DNA of 30,038 nucleotides from a virus: positions 1 through 30,038 of IMG/VR virus record IMGVR_UViG_3300032282_000444. One strand, given 5' to 3'. The translations under genes were made by a program, and so were the position numbers. The notes beneath the pieces are model-generated. The model saw only the letters and a list, made by a program, of their open reading frames with translations. It had not been told where the DNA came from and ran no database searches. Positions 13,451 to 20,746 of the stretch are shown here, in pieces. The number at the start of each line of letters is the position of its first letter. The stretch's first letter is position 1.

Positions 13451-14065
13451 ATGAGTAAAGAACTACCATTCTTTAAGTTTAATGCTACCGAGTGGATTAC
13501 AGGTAACATTAGCTACGAATCCTTTGAACTGCAAGGAGCTTTTATTAGTGTATGTGCTGAATACTGGAATCGTAATAATCAAATGACAGTAGAGGAAGCA
13601 AAGCTACGTTTAAGAAATGCAGAAATGGTTGATTTGTTAATCTCAAAAGGATATTTAAAAACTAAAAAAAATAATTTAGTAATTTCATTTCTTGATTTAG
13701 AGAAGCAAACAATATCTGCTAAACGATTGATACTGAGTGAATCAGGACGTAAGGGTGGCTTAAGCAAGGCTAAAGCCTCGCTAAAGCAAGGCTCTAGCAT
13801 TATAGATAAAGATAAAGAAGAAGATAATATATTAGTTCGCAAACAAAAGTTTGGCGATAAATTAAAACCTTTTTTGGATTCTTATGAGAAAGGAATGATA
13901 CGTGAATTTTTTGATTATTGGACTGAGTATGGTGATAAAGACAGAAAAATGAGATACGAAAAACAGGCATCCTTTAACATTGAGTTGAGATTAAAAACTT
14001 GGCTAAAGAACAAGATAGAAAGAAATAAACCTAAATTTAACCTTCCAACAACAATTATAGACTGA
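13451..14065 (+). CDS. Replication initiator/helicase-loader-like protein
   Basis: This 204-residue protein uses the ATG at 13451; an in-frame ATG at 13388 lies in a terminator hairpin and is rejected. The N-terminus (LPFFKFNATEWITGNIS, then FELQGAFISVCAEYWNR) resembles the DUF1376-like winged-helix start of phage replication proteins. A Lys/Ser-rich linker (about 98-125) follows. The C-terminal block FFDYWTEYGDKDRKMRYEKQ...RLKTWL is the short helical tail seen in O/DnaD-like loaders. It would bind the origin and bring in the helicase encoded next, whose start overlaps this stop (TGATG). Confidence 0.7.
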   Translation: MSKELPFFKFNATEWITGNISYESFELQGAFISVCAEYWNRNNQMTVEEAKLRLRNAEMVDLLISKGYLKTKKNNLVISFLDLEKQTISAKRLILSESGRKGGLSKAKASLKQGSSIIDKDKEEDNILVRKQKFGDKLKPFLDSYEKGMIREFFDYWTEYGDKDRKMRYEKQASFNIELRLKTWLKNKIERNKPKFNLPTTIID

Positions 14066-15069
14066 TGTACAAAAGACTCACAAACGTAAACAACGAACTT
14101 TTCGACATACGACTACAAAAAGACGTAAGAGGTAAATCAATAGGTTGGGATTGGGAAATACTTCCATACACAATCAAAGAAGGATGCACAACTTACATAG
14201 GTTCTGCTCCTGCCAGTGGAAAGACAGAGCTTTGGTTTGAGATATTAATTAACCTTTCGTGTTTACATAATTGGAATCACGTTATTTTCTCTCCAGAAAC
14301 AGGAAGCAGTGCAGAGATATTTGCAGAGCTTTGTTACAAGTACGTTGGTAAACCTTACGTACAAGGACAGAACTCAATGAGTAATTCAGAGCAGATAGTT
14401 GCAGAGATGTTTATCAACGAGCATTTTATTGTTATTGATCCAATTGACGAAGATTTAACCATTACAAAGTTTTACGACTTAGTGGATGAAATTGAAAAGA
14501 AGGAAGGAATAAAAATACACACAACAACGATTGACCCTTGGAACGAATTAACTGAAGAGTTTTTACCTAGTGACTTAGGTCGTGAAGATAAATACCTAAG
14601 TAGAATTTTGGGAACTGTACGAAAAAACGCAAGAAAGACAGGAAGACATAACTGCGTAATCAATCACGTTCGTGACCAACCTATGGTAAGTTCAAAGACA
14701 ATAGCAGGAACTGACATTAGTTACTTTCCTATGCCAAGTGCAAGAGACTTTGCTGGAGGACAAGTTTGGTTCAGAAAAGGACTGAGCGTGTTAATACCTT
14801 GGAGACCGCCTTTTGGATTATTAGATTCTGAAGGTAGAGGAGCTGAAAAAAATGAAGTACATTTGAAAGTTGCAAAGAGTAAACCTAAAGGCGTATCAAA
14901 AAACGGAGTATATAAAATGTTCCTAGATTTAGATAAATATCAATACTATATGCTAGATTTTAAAGGTAATCGTATATATGCTAATCGAACAAAGAAACTA
15001 CCTGAACAAAAGAAGCTCACAATGACAGAACAAAAATTAAACGCACTAAACAACAAAGGATGGACATAG
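14065..15069 (+). CDS. RecA-fold replicative helicase/ATPase (AAA_25/DnaB-like)
   Basis: This 334-residue P-loop ATPase has Walker A at 46-54 (GSAPASGKT), a Walker B-like strand in TTTIDPWNE (about 153-161), and a downstream INHVRDQP segment (about 199-206) at the place of the sensor His/Gln in DnaB- or RepA-type helicases. It lacks the DnaB N-terminal domain, like other phage RepA/AAA_25 proteins. Together with the upstream loader-like protein it would start phage DNA synthesis using host polymerase, since no phage DNA polymerase is present. It overlaps the upstream stop by TGATG and the next gene by 10 nt. Confidence 0.82.
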   Translation: MYKRLTNVNNELFDIRLQKDVRGKSIGWDWEILPYTIKEGCTTYIGSAPASGKTELWFEILINLSCLHNWNHVIFSPETGSSAEIFAELCYKYVGKPYVQGQNSMSNSEQIVAEMFINEHFIVIDPIDEDLTITKFYDLVDEIEKKEGIKIHTTTIDPWNELTEEFLPSDLGREDKYLSRILGTVRKNARKTGRHNCVINHVRDQPMVSSKTIAGTDISYFPMPSARDFAGGQVWFRKGLSVLIPWRPPFGLLDSEGRGAEKNEVHLKVAKSKPKGVSKNGVYKMFLDLDKYQYYMLDFKGNRIYANRTKKLPEQKKLTMTEQKLNALNNKGWT

Positions 15070-15356
15070 GATTAAAACTACTTTACATCAAAGGACTTAT
15101 TCAAAAGAACATTTGGAAAGTAAAGCTAACTAGAGAAGAATTACAGGAAAAACGACCATCAGCTGCAGCATACATAAACGGAGCTAAAGACACGGAGAAC
15201 GATTTAAAGCAGGTGCAGTTAGCAATTGTTGAACTTGAGACAGAACTACGATTACACGGACGAGAAATTAACAGATGTCTGCATATAAACGGAGAATTAA
15301 AGAAAAGAATTGAAGAATTAGAACACGAACTTAAACACCAAAATTTAGAATTATGA
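15060..15356 (+). CDS. Hypothetical coiled-coil protein
   Basis: This 98-residue protein has a long charged helix or coiled coil at about 43-98 (heptads with Leu/Ile/Val between Glu, Lys and Arg). It begins inside the helicase gene and ends with an ATGA overlap. It may be a replication accessory factor, judged only by position. No family is recognised. Confidence 0.65.
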   Translation: MDIGLKLLYIKGLIQKNIWKVKLTREELQEKRPSAAAYINGAKDTENDLKQVQLAIVELETELRLHGREINRCLHINGELKKRIEELEHELKHQNLEL

Positions 15357-15607
15357 GAAAGGAACACAAACTAGTTGCACTATGTGCAGTATTACCTGTG
15401 TTAGCAGATTGGATTGAAGACCTAAACGACCAAACTGTGTTTAAACGAGATTTGAAACGTAAAGCAAATATGCTTATGCAGGAAATAAGAAGGGTAGACA
15501 ACCAAGTTTTACAGGTATACGGAGAGAACCGAGAGGAAATCTACAATCAACAGGTAGACTTGCAGATTAGATTCCGTCAATTTGTAGAATCAATAATTGT
15601 AGACTGA
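15353..15607 (+). CDS. Hypothetical helical protein
   Basis: This 84-residue, almost entirely helical protein has a hydrophobic N-terminal stretch (LVALCAVLPVLADWI, about 7-21) and then charged helices rich in Arg, Gln and Glu. It overlaps both neighbours (ATGA and TGATG). The N-terminal stretch is interrupted and more likely a buried helix than a membrane span. Function unknown. Confidence 0.65.
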   Translation: MRKEHKLVALCAVLPVLADWIEDLNDQTVFKRDLKRKANMLMQEIRRVDNQVLQVYGENREEIYNQQVDLQIRFRQFVESIIVD

Positions 15608-15978
15608 TGAAAGTAGTTTTTTATGATATCCCTGAAAAAGTGGAAGTAAGAAAAAATACTTGCGACATAAAAGAGTTTCAATTATTTTTAAAAATGCATA
15701 AAAAAATAACTATTAAAGAAATATCAAATGCTTTAAATATTTCAAAAACGGAAGTAGAACATTGGTTTAGAACTGATAATTATTTTGCTATTCCAAACAA
15801 AGATATATGGATTGAATTAAAAAATATATTAAAAATTGAATCAAATAAATATGATGCTTTTGTAACCGAATTTATAATTCAAGATGGAGTACACGAACAA
15901 TCAAACCGAGTTTACGATATAAATGGAATTGCTCCAACTATAACTTCAACAGGTGCAGATATTAGAATAATATTATAA
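15607..15978 (+). CDS. HTH protein with a C5-methyltransferase-like C-terminal segment
   Basis: This 123-residue protein has a probable helix-turn-helix at about 34-56 (ITIKEISNALNISKTEVEHWF). Its last about 25 residues (SNRVYDINGIAPTITSTGAD) read like the conserved RVYdxdGIaPTIt segment found in the target-recognition/C-terminal region of many cytosine C5-methyltransferases. A complete methyltransferase gene follows 9 nt later. It may regulate that gene, or be a remnant joined to an HTH by recombination. Its base composition is visibly more A+T-rich than the upstream genes, suggesting separate origin. No catalytic motif is present. Confidence 0.6.
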   Translation: MKVVFYDIPEKVEVRKNTCDIKEFQLFLKMHKKITIKEISNALNISKTEVEHWFRTDNYFAIPNKDIWIELKNILKIESNKYDAFVTEFIIQDGVHEQSNRVYDINGIAPTITSTGADIRIIL

Positions 15979-15987
15979 ATAATAGAT

Positions 15988-17259
15988 ATGAAAAAAATTA
16001 AAGTAGGATCAGACTTCTCTGGAGTTGGTGCATTTGACCAAGCTCTAAAGCGTTTAGGGGTAAACTATGAAACTGTGTTCGCCTGTGATATGGATAAGTA
16101 CGCAAGAGATACATTCATCCACAACTACGGAGAGCCAAAATACTATCCAACGAATGTTTATGACCGAGAGATTCCAACTGAGTCACTTGACATTTATATG
16201 ACATCTCCTCCTTGTCAAGCATTCTCATTAGCTGGAAAGCGACTTGGTAAGGATGATAAAAGAGGTGTATTGTTTTTTAACTCACACGAATTCATTCAAG
16301 TAAACAAACCTCGCTTTTTTATATTTGAGAACGTCAAAGGATTGCTTTCAGATGATGGAGGAAAAACATTTCAAGAATGGATCAATATGTTAGGAGGTAA
16401 ATCAGTAAACGGACTACCTGTGTTGTTTGCTCACGATGATGCAGTTCCTTATCACTTGTATTGGAAAGTTTTAAATGCAAAGCATCACGGTGTTCCACAG
16501 AATCGAGAGAGAGTTTTCTTGATTGGCATCAGAGATGATAAAGACAATAATTTTCAGTATCCAAGAGAAGAACATTTGATGAAAAGATTGAAAGATGTAT
16601 TAGAAGAAGAGATATTTGAAAAATATTATTTGAGTGATGAACGTATTGGAACAATTACAAATGCAGAACGTGGTATTGGATGGACTGATGCAGACACAAA
16701 AAATACTGCTAATTGTGTTCTTACAGGTTACGCAAAGAATCCAACTGATGGTGAATATTTAAAAGTTAAAAGTAATTTGGAAAAGTATTTTTTGAGTGAA
16801 AAGATGTTAGAATTGATTACATTCCAAGAAAAAACGAACGGAGAAATAGCAAATCTAAACAAAGGTGGGGAACGTGGTTCTGTATATGATTCAAATACTG
16901 ATTCAATAAGCTGTTTAAGTGCAACTGATTACAAACAACCAAAACAAATTTTAATAAATTCAGCAACATCTAAAGGATATGAGGAAGCAAGAGAAGGTGA
17001 TTCAATAAACTTTAGTGTGCCAAATAGCGAAACACGAAGAGTAGGTAAGGGAGTAGCACAAACATTAGATACAGGATGCAATCAAGCAACAATGGATGGA
17101 TTCAGGATCCGCAGATTAACACCAAGAGAATGCTTTCGACTAATGGACTTCCCTGATTCATTTACTTGGAACGTAAGCGACTCTCAAGCATACAAACAAG
17201 CAGGTAATTCAATCGTAGTTAACGTACTATACAAAATATTAAAACAATTGCCATTATGA
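15988..17259 (+). CDS. DNA cytosine C5-methyltransferase (orphan)
   Basis: This 423-residue enzyme has the ordered C5 motifs: I (GSDFSGVGAFDQAL, 7-20), IV with catalytic Cys76 (SPPCQAFS), VI (ENV, 114-116), VIII (QNRERVF, 171-177), IX (RRLTPRECFRLMDFP, about 375-389) and X (QAGNSIVVN, 404-412). The target-recognition region lies between about 185 and 370 and is more A+T-rich, consistent with exchange of specificity. It transfers a methyl group from SAM to cytosine in phage DNA, probably to evade host restriction; no partner endonuclease is seen. It overlaps ninG as ATGA. Confidence 0.93.
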   Translation: MKKIKVGSDFSGVGAFDQALKRLGVNYETVFACDMDKYARDTFIHNYGEPKYYPTNVYDREIPTESLDIYMTSPPCQAFSLAGKRLGKDDKRGVLFFNSHEFIQVNKPRFFIFENVKGLLSDDGGKTFQEWINMLGGKSVNGLPVLFAHDDAVPYHLYWKVLNAKHHGVPQNRERVFLIGIRDDKDNNFQYPREEHLMKRLKDVLEEEIFEKYYLSDERIGTITNAERGIGWTDADTKNTANCVLTGYAKNPTDGEYLKVKSNLEKYFLSEKMLELITFQEKTNGEIANLNKGGERGSVYDSNTDSISCLSATDYKQPKQILINSATSKGYEEAREGDSINFSVPNSETRRVGKGVAQTLDTGCNQATMDGFRIRRLTPRECFRLMDFPDSFTWNVSDSQAYKQAGNSIVVNVLYKILKQLPL

Positions 17260-17771
17260 GATGTAAAAATTGCAAACAAAAGTTTGAACCAATCAGGTTT
17301 AATATGAAATACTGCACGGAGGCAATTTGTCTTAGAGCTTTTTCTGATGAGATCAAAGCAAAGCAATGGCAAAAGACTAAGCAGAAAATGAAAGCTGATT
17401 TGGAAACCGTGCAAGACATTGTTAAGGCAGCTCAGATTGTTTTCAATAAATACATCCGTGAACGAGATAAAAACGAACTATGTATATCTTGTAAAAATAT
17501 ACCCAAGAAAGTAAACGCAGGGCATTTTTGGAACGCTAACAATCATTGGAATGTTCGCTTTGATGAGGACAATGTACACGTTCAATGTGAAAGATGCAAT
17601 AGTTTCTTATCAGGTAACCTAATTGAGTATAGAGCAAACCTAATAACTAAGATTGGAGTAGAAAGATTCAGTCAATTAGAAGCCAAAGCAAGAGTAACTC
17701 GCAAGTTTACAAAAGACGAATTAAAAGAAATTATAAAAAAATATAAAGATTTAGTGCGAGATATGAAATAA
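17256..17771 (+). CDS. ninG: NinG/Rap-like recombination protein
   Basis: This 171-residue protein matches lambda NinG (Rap). It has an N-terminal zinc-ribbon-like Cys set (C3, C6, C20, C25), a long basic helix, then YIRERDKNELCISC, AGHF (H90), RFDEDNVHVQCERCN (C111, C114) and SGNLIEYR. The C76-C79-H90-C111-C114 cluster is the HNH-like metal core. In lambda, Rap is a structure-specific endonuclease acting on recombination intermediates. Here it stands just ahead of ERF and YqaJ-type genes, so the three probably form the phage recombination set. The start overlaps the methyltransferase stop. Confidence 0.88.
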   Translation: MRCKNCKQKFEPIRFNMKYCTEAICLRAFSDEIKAKQWQKTKQKMKADLETVQDIVKAAQIVFNKYIRERDKNELCISCKNIPKKVNAGHFWNANNHWNVRFDEDNVHVQCERCNSFLSGNLIEYRANLITKIGVERFSQLEAKARVTRKFTKDELKEIIKKYKDLVRDMK

Positions 17772-17776
17772 TGTTA

Positions 17777-17784
17777 TATCTTTG
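17777..17784 (+). promoter_or_regulatory. Promoter -7 box TATCTTTG
   Basis: TATCTTTG followed by TATA matches the Bacteroidota -7 box and the boxes at 11379 and 13329. It lies 22 nt upstream of the ATG at 17807, just after ninG. The -33 element is weak. It would restart transcription of the recombination genes. Confidence 0.6.
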
Positions 17785-17806
17785 TATAAACAAAACCTAA
17801 TTAATT

Positions 17807-17965
17807 ATGAAAACTTACTTTTTTATTTACGCAGATGAGCAAGGCAATGAGTTATGGATGAACGCATACGAATGCCGAAATGATTTAGAAGCAAATGAAT
17901 TATCTAAAGAACTTTTTATGAATTGTATGAAAGGTGATTGTGACCACATTTACTTTGTAGGATAA
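17807..17965 (+). CDS. Small acidic protein (52 aa)
   Basis: This 52-residue acidic protein, MKTYFFIYADEQGNELWMN..., lies directly after a promoter box. A beta-strand opening, a central LEANELSKELF helix and three Cys (one near residue 23, two near 40-45) suggest a compact alpha/beta fold. It is the first gene of the unit containing erf and the exonuclease. No family is recognised. Confidence 0.6.
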   Translation: MKTYFFIYADEQGNELWMNAYECRNDLEANELSKELFMNCMKGDCDHIYFVG

Positions 17966-17971
17966 CAAAAA

Positions 17972-17997
17972 CGAGGGGTGCGACTCGGTTAACGCAC
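17972..17997 (+). promoter_or_regulatory. Two alternative short hairpins upstream of erf
   Basis: CGAG (17972-17975) can pair with CTCG (17984-17987), and GTGCG (17978-17982) can pair with CGCAC (17993-17997). The two stems overlap and cannot form together. The G+C-rich patch stands out in this A+T-rich genome. No T run follows, so it is not a terminator; leader regulation or RNA protection is possible. Confidence 0.35.
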
Positions 17998-18015
17998 ATA
18001 TTTAAACAAATCACT

Positions 18016-18540
18016 ATGAAAAATTTACTAAAAATTCAGGCAGAATTAAAATGTCCAAAAGGTAGCTTTAACGCATTCGGTAAGTATAAGTACAGAAGTG
18101 CTGAGCAGATTCTTGAATCACTTAAACCATTGCTACAGAAACACGAATCAACATTAGTTCTAACAGATGACATTGTTCAAGTAGGTGATAAGCTATTTTT
18201 AAAAGCTACTGCGACACTTTCTGATGCTGATAGTGTAATTCATTCAAACGGATTTGCAGAGATGAGTGAACACAAAGGAATGTCATCTGAACAATGCACA
18301 GGCACTGCATCAAGTTATGCACGTAAGTACGCATTAAACGGATTGTTCTTAATTGACGAAACAGAATCAGACCCCGATTCCAAAGACAACACTCCAGTAC
18401 AACCAAAGAAACAAGCACTAGACGCTAAGCGTTTCCAAGATGCAGTTAAAGCATTAACAAACGGACAAATAACTCGTGAATCATTAGAGAGTAAGTTTCA
18501 GTTAACAGAAGGTCAAATCGATATACTCAACGCACTATGA
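18016..18540 (+). CDS. erf: ERF-family single-strand annealing protein
   Basis: This 174-residue protein resembles P22 Erf. It has a KYKYRSAEQILESLKPLL opening (about 23-40), a central beta region, and the family signature GTASSYARKYALNGLFLIDETESDPD split over about 95-120, followed by a linker and a small helical C-terminus. It anneals complementary single strands, allowing circularisation and recombination of phage DNA. It is paired with the next gene, a probable 5'-3' exonuclease, through an ATGA overlap, the usual annealase-exonuclease arrangement. Confidence 0.88.
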   Translation: MKNLLKIQAELKCPKGSFNAFGKYKYRSAEQILESLKPLLQKHESTLVLTDDIVQVGDKLFLKATATLSDADSVIHSNGFAEMSEHKGMSSEQCTGTASSYARKYALNGLFLIDETESDPDSKDNTPVQPKKQALDAKRFQDAVKALTNGQITRESLESKFQLTEGQIDILNAL

Positions 18541-19208
18541 AAGTTAGATGCTCTGCTATAGGAAAAATTATGTCAGCACCTCGCAATAAGAGTGAGGTGC
18601 TTTCACAGACTGCAAAGACATACATTCACGAATTAGTCTTACAGGATAAATACGGAATCAGAAAAGAGTTTAGCTCACGTTACACAGACAAAGGAAACGA
18701 AGTTGAAAACGAATCTATCAACTTAGTCAATGAAGTTCTGGATGTAGGATTTATCTATAAGAACGAAGAGCATTACCAAAACGAATGGATTACTGGAACA
18801 CCTGACGTAAACACAGAGCAAGTTCTGTTAGATGTAAAGTCAAGTTGGGATGGATCTACCTTTCCGTTTTTTGAAACTGAGATTCCTACAAAGGATTACT
18901 ACTACCAACTTCAAGGTTATATGTGGCTAACAGGTAAACAACAATCAATGTTATGTTATTGCTTAGTTGATACCCCTGAACTAATGGTTGAGGATGAGAT
19001 TAGAAGAACTCACTGGAAACTTAATCTAATGGAAGAAAGCTTAGACCTAAGAGACGAGATCCAAAAGAAACATATTTTTTCACACATTCCTAAGAATCGC
19101 AGAGTTAAAGTATTCTATGTACAGAAAGACGAAGCCGTTATCGAAGCAATCAAAGAACGTGTAGAGCTTTGCCGAGAGTATTACAACACCTTAATCAATT
19201 TCCTATGA
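18537..19208 (+). CDS. YqaJ-like PD-(D/E)XK recombination exonuclease
   Basis: This 223-residue nuclease has the lambda-exonuclease-type core: KGNEVEN (Glu55/Glu57), TGTPD (Asp90), the DVKSSW motif (Asp99, Lys101) and a downstream YYYQLQGYMW helix (Gln124). It would resect double-stranded ends so that the ERF protein can anneal the single strands. The start overlaps the erf stop and the stop overlaps the next gene, so the set is translationally linked. Confidence 0.85.
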   Translation: MKVRCSAIGKIMSAPRNKSEVLSQTAKTYIHELVLQDKYGIRKEFSSRYTDKGNEVENESINLVNEVLDVGFIYKNEEHYQNEWITGTPDVNTEQVLLDVKSSWDGSTFPFFETEIPTKDYYYQLQGYMWLTGKQQSMLCYCLVDTPELMVEDEIRRTHWKLNLMEESLDLRDEIQKKHIFSHIPKNRRVKVFYVQKDEAVIEAIKERVELCREYYNTLINFL

Positions 19209-19405
19209 CACCTAAAGAAAAAGCAACTCAATTGTACAGAGATTGTGCAGCATCTATTGATTACGACACTTATGTTGATGATGGAGTAATGTTTGCAGAT
19301 ATGATAGCTAGTGAAGTTATAGAAGCATTAGCACAAAATTATTGGCAAAATAAATCCTACATTGAATACTGGGAAGAAGTTAAAAAAGAAATACAAAAAA
19401 TATGA
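19205..19405 (+). CDS. Hypothetical protein (66 aa)
   Basis: This 66-residue helical protein uses the ATG at 19205, which overlaps the exonuclease stop as ATGA; a longer frame from 19169 inside the exonuclease gene is rejected. Sequence features are DYDTYVDDGVMFADMIASEVIEAL and an acidic-aromatic C-terminus. Similar short proteins follow recombination genes in Flavobacterium phages, with no known role. Confidence 0.6.
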   Translation: MTPKEKATQLYRDCAASIDYDTYVDDGVMFADMIASEVIEALAQNYWQNKSYIEYWEEVKKEIQKI

Positions 19406-19746
19406 ACCAACTAATAGAAGACCAAATAGTAATACGTGTTTTAAGCCGATTTGCCGAACGAAGTCAAGTAGGAATAAACAAGTACAAGACAACGCTAGAA
19501 AGAACTGATTTAAGCACGTTAGAATGGCTTACACACGCACAAGAAGAAGCTATGGACTTTGTTCTTTACTTGGAACGATTAAAAGACGAATACAAAAGCC
19601 AAAAACACGAATCCATTGAAAGACAAGTTAACATTTTAAAAGATACATTAGATGAAATGATGACGGGGTTTGAATCCGAAGAAGATAGAATGGATTTTAT
19701 TTTAGATATATGTAATGGTTATAAAAAAAGAACAATGCCTAAATAA
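19402..19746 (+). CDS. Putative MazG-like nucleotide pyrophosphohydrolase
   Basis: This 114-residue protein carries a segment at about 17-60 (ERSQVGINKYKTTLE...STLEWLTHAQEEAMDFVLYLERLK) that resembles MazG/DUF550-type NTP pyrophosphohydrolases, in which an EExxD-like acidic helix binds magnesium (here EEAMD). The second expected metal-binding helix is less clear. Such enzymes may clean up modified or excess nucleotides or lower alarmones. The C-terminal helix (about 70-110) is unassigned. It is fused by an ATGA overlap to the gene before. Confidence 0.55.
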   Translation: MNQLIEDQIVIRVLSRFAERSQVGINKYKTTLERTDLSTLEWLTHAQEEAMDFVLYLERLKDEYKSQKHESIERQVNILKDTLDEMMTGFESEEDRMDFILDICNGYKKRTMPK

Positions 19747-19752
19747 ACACGG

Positions 19753-19947
19753 ATGAAAATAACAATAGAACAATACGAACACACGGTAACACACGAAGTC
19801 CCATTCAATGATGTTGACCTAGACGAAGCAATTAGGATGTGTGAAGGACTTCTTAAAGCTATTGGATATTGCTTTAGTGGTAGTCTTGAGATAGTGGATG
19901 AGTGGAAAGAGAACCTTGACTGGGAAGAACAAATCAATCAAGAATAA
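19753..19947 (+). CDS. Hypothetical acidic protein (64 aa)
   Basis: This 64-residue acidic protein has an N-terminal strand pair, the helix DVDLDEAIRMCEGLLKAIGY (about 20-39) and a Trp/Glu-rich tail. It resembles small proteins of unknown role common in Bacteroidota phage early regions. It starts 6 nt after the preceding stop. Confidence 0.6.
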   Translation: MKITIEQYEHTVTHEVPFNDVDLDEAIRMCEGLLKAIGYCFSGSLEIVDEWKENLDWEEQINQE

Positions 19948-19987
19948 GTGGCAATTTTTACCACATATCTTAAATAGAAATGATAAC

Positions 19988-20004
19988 TAAACAACAAGAA
20001 CAAT
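19988..20004. repeat. 17-bp direct repeat, left copy
   Basis: TAAACAACAAGAACAAT at 19988-20004 is identical to 20218-20234, 230 bp away. This copy ends inside the start codon of the gene at 20003, and the other ends inside that gene's stop codon, so the pair brackets the gene. Confidence 0.8.
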
Positions 20005-20236
20005 GAATAAAGTAAGAATAGTTAAAAGAACAAATGTAGATGGAGTTATTACTTATATTATCCAACAAAAACATTTTATTTTTAGATGGTGGTGGGTAGA
20101 TGCTTGGGTTAATAATGTAGTTGACACCAAGTGTGAATTTTCTTCGTTGGAAGAGTTAGAAAATCATTTATGCTACTTTGATGGAAGTAAAACAAAGCAA
20201 GAAATATTAATAACCTTTAAACAACAAGAACAATAG
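20003..20236 (+). CDS. Hypothetical protein bracketed by a direct repeat (77 aa)
   Basis: This 77-residue protein has an unusual aromatic run, FIFRWWWVDAWV (about 26-37), then an acidic helix (SSLEELENHL). Similar short proteins are widespread in Bacteroidota phages, with unknown role. The gene starts and stops within two copies of the same 17-bp sequence, so it could be lost or gained precisely by recombination between them. The C-terminal FKQQEQ is encoded by the repeat. Confidence 0.6.
   Translation: MNKVRIVKRTNVDGVITYIIQQKHFIFRWWWVDAWVNNVVDTKCEFSSLEELENHLCYFDGSKTKQEILITFKQQEQ
20218..20234. repeat. 17-bp direct repeat, right copy
   Basis: This copy is identical to 19988-20004. It encodes the last residues (KQQEQ) of the bracketed gene and reaches into its TAG stop. 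Confidence 0.8.
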
Positions 20237-20257
20237 TAACAATTAAATAAACATAAA

Positions 20258-20497
20258 ATGGAAAACAAAGTAAACACTGGAGTTCTATTTAAGAACGACA
20301 AAAAAACAAATCCTAACCAACCTGATTATAGAGGTAAAGGAAACTCATTTGGAAAAGAAGTAGATATTGCTGCTTGGATTAAAGAAGGAAAAAACGGAAA
20401 ATTCTTAAGTTTATCATTTAGTGAACCTTACGTAGCACCTGAAACAATGGAGCGTAAACCAATTGGAGATTCAATGGATGACGATTTGCCTTTCTAA
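20258..20497 (+). CDS. Small protein with SSB-like acidic tail (DUF736-like)
   Basis: This 79-residue protein ends in DDDLPF, nearly identical to the DDDIPF tip of bacterial single-strand DNA-binding proteins that recruits repair partners. The preceding part (GVLFKNDKKTNPNQPDYRGKG, then IAAWIKEGKNGKFLSLSFSEP) resembles DUF736-type mini OB-like proteins. I infer a phage mini-SSB, or a decoy of the SSB tail, working with the ERF and exonuclease genes. Direct DNA binding is not shown. It joins the next gene by TAATG. Confidence 0.6.
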   Translation: MENKVNTGVLFKNDKKTNPNQPDYRGKGNSFGKEVDIAAWIKEGKNGKFLSLSFSEPYVAPETMERKPIGDSMDDDLPF

Positions 20498-20718
20498 TGT
20501 ACGTTGATGAGGGAGGATTGCGAAAGCAATTAGAGATGTTGCTTCGTACCAAAACACGAAACCAAATTGTGCAAGAGATAAAATCAAACACAGGAAGATT
20601 CCATCAATACCAAATAGATAAATTCTTACAAGGAAAAGATGTAACACTTTGCACGGTAATAAAGTTAGACAACTACGTTAGCCGAGAGATTTACTTAAAC
20701 GATTTAGAGCCACTTTAA
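20497..20718 (+). CDS. Putative small HTH DNA-binding protein
   Basis: This is a 73-residue, mostly helical protein. The segment TRNQIVQEIKSNTGRFHQYQIDKFLQGKDVTLCTVIKLDNYV (in parts, about 20-61) has the spacing of a Cro/Xre-like helix-turn-helix. It is the last gene before the early terminator, whose stem overlaps its final codons. It might regulate the early-to-late switch, as the sigma gene follows. The assignment is tentative. Confidence 0.5.
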   Translation: MYVDEGGLRKQLEMLLRTKTRNQIVQEIKSNTGRFHQYQIDKFLQGKDVTLCTVIKLDNYVSREIYLNDLEPL

Positions 20719-20732
20719 TCAGTGGCTTTTTT
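20708..20732 (+). terminator. Intrinsic terminator ending the early region
   Basis: A perfect 7-bp stem, AGCCACT (20708-20714) with AGTGGCT (20721-20727), encloses a 6-nt loop and is followed by a T run to 20732. The left arm includes the last codons of the upstream gene. It separates the early operon from the sigma-factor gene. Confidence 0.88.
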
Positions 20733-20746
20733 ATTGTTAATAACTT

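Noticed and set aside
19169-19204. Longer start for the 66-residue gene after the exonuclease
   Set aside because: The extension lies entirely inside the exonuclease gene; the ATGA junction at 19205 is the pattern used by its neighbours.
19948-20002. GTGG/CCAC hairpin after the 64-residue gene
   Set aside because: Only 4 bp of stem with a 9-nt loop and no following T run; too weak for a terminator.
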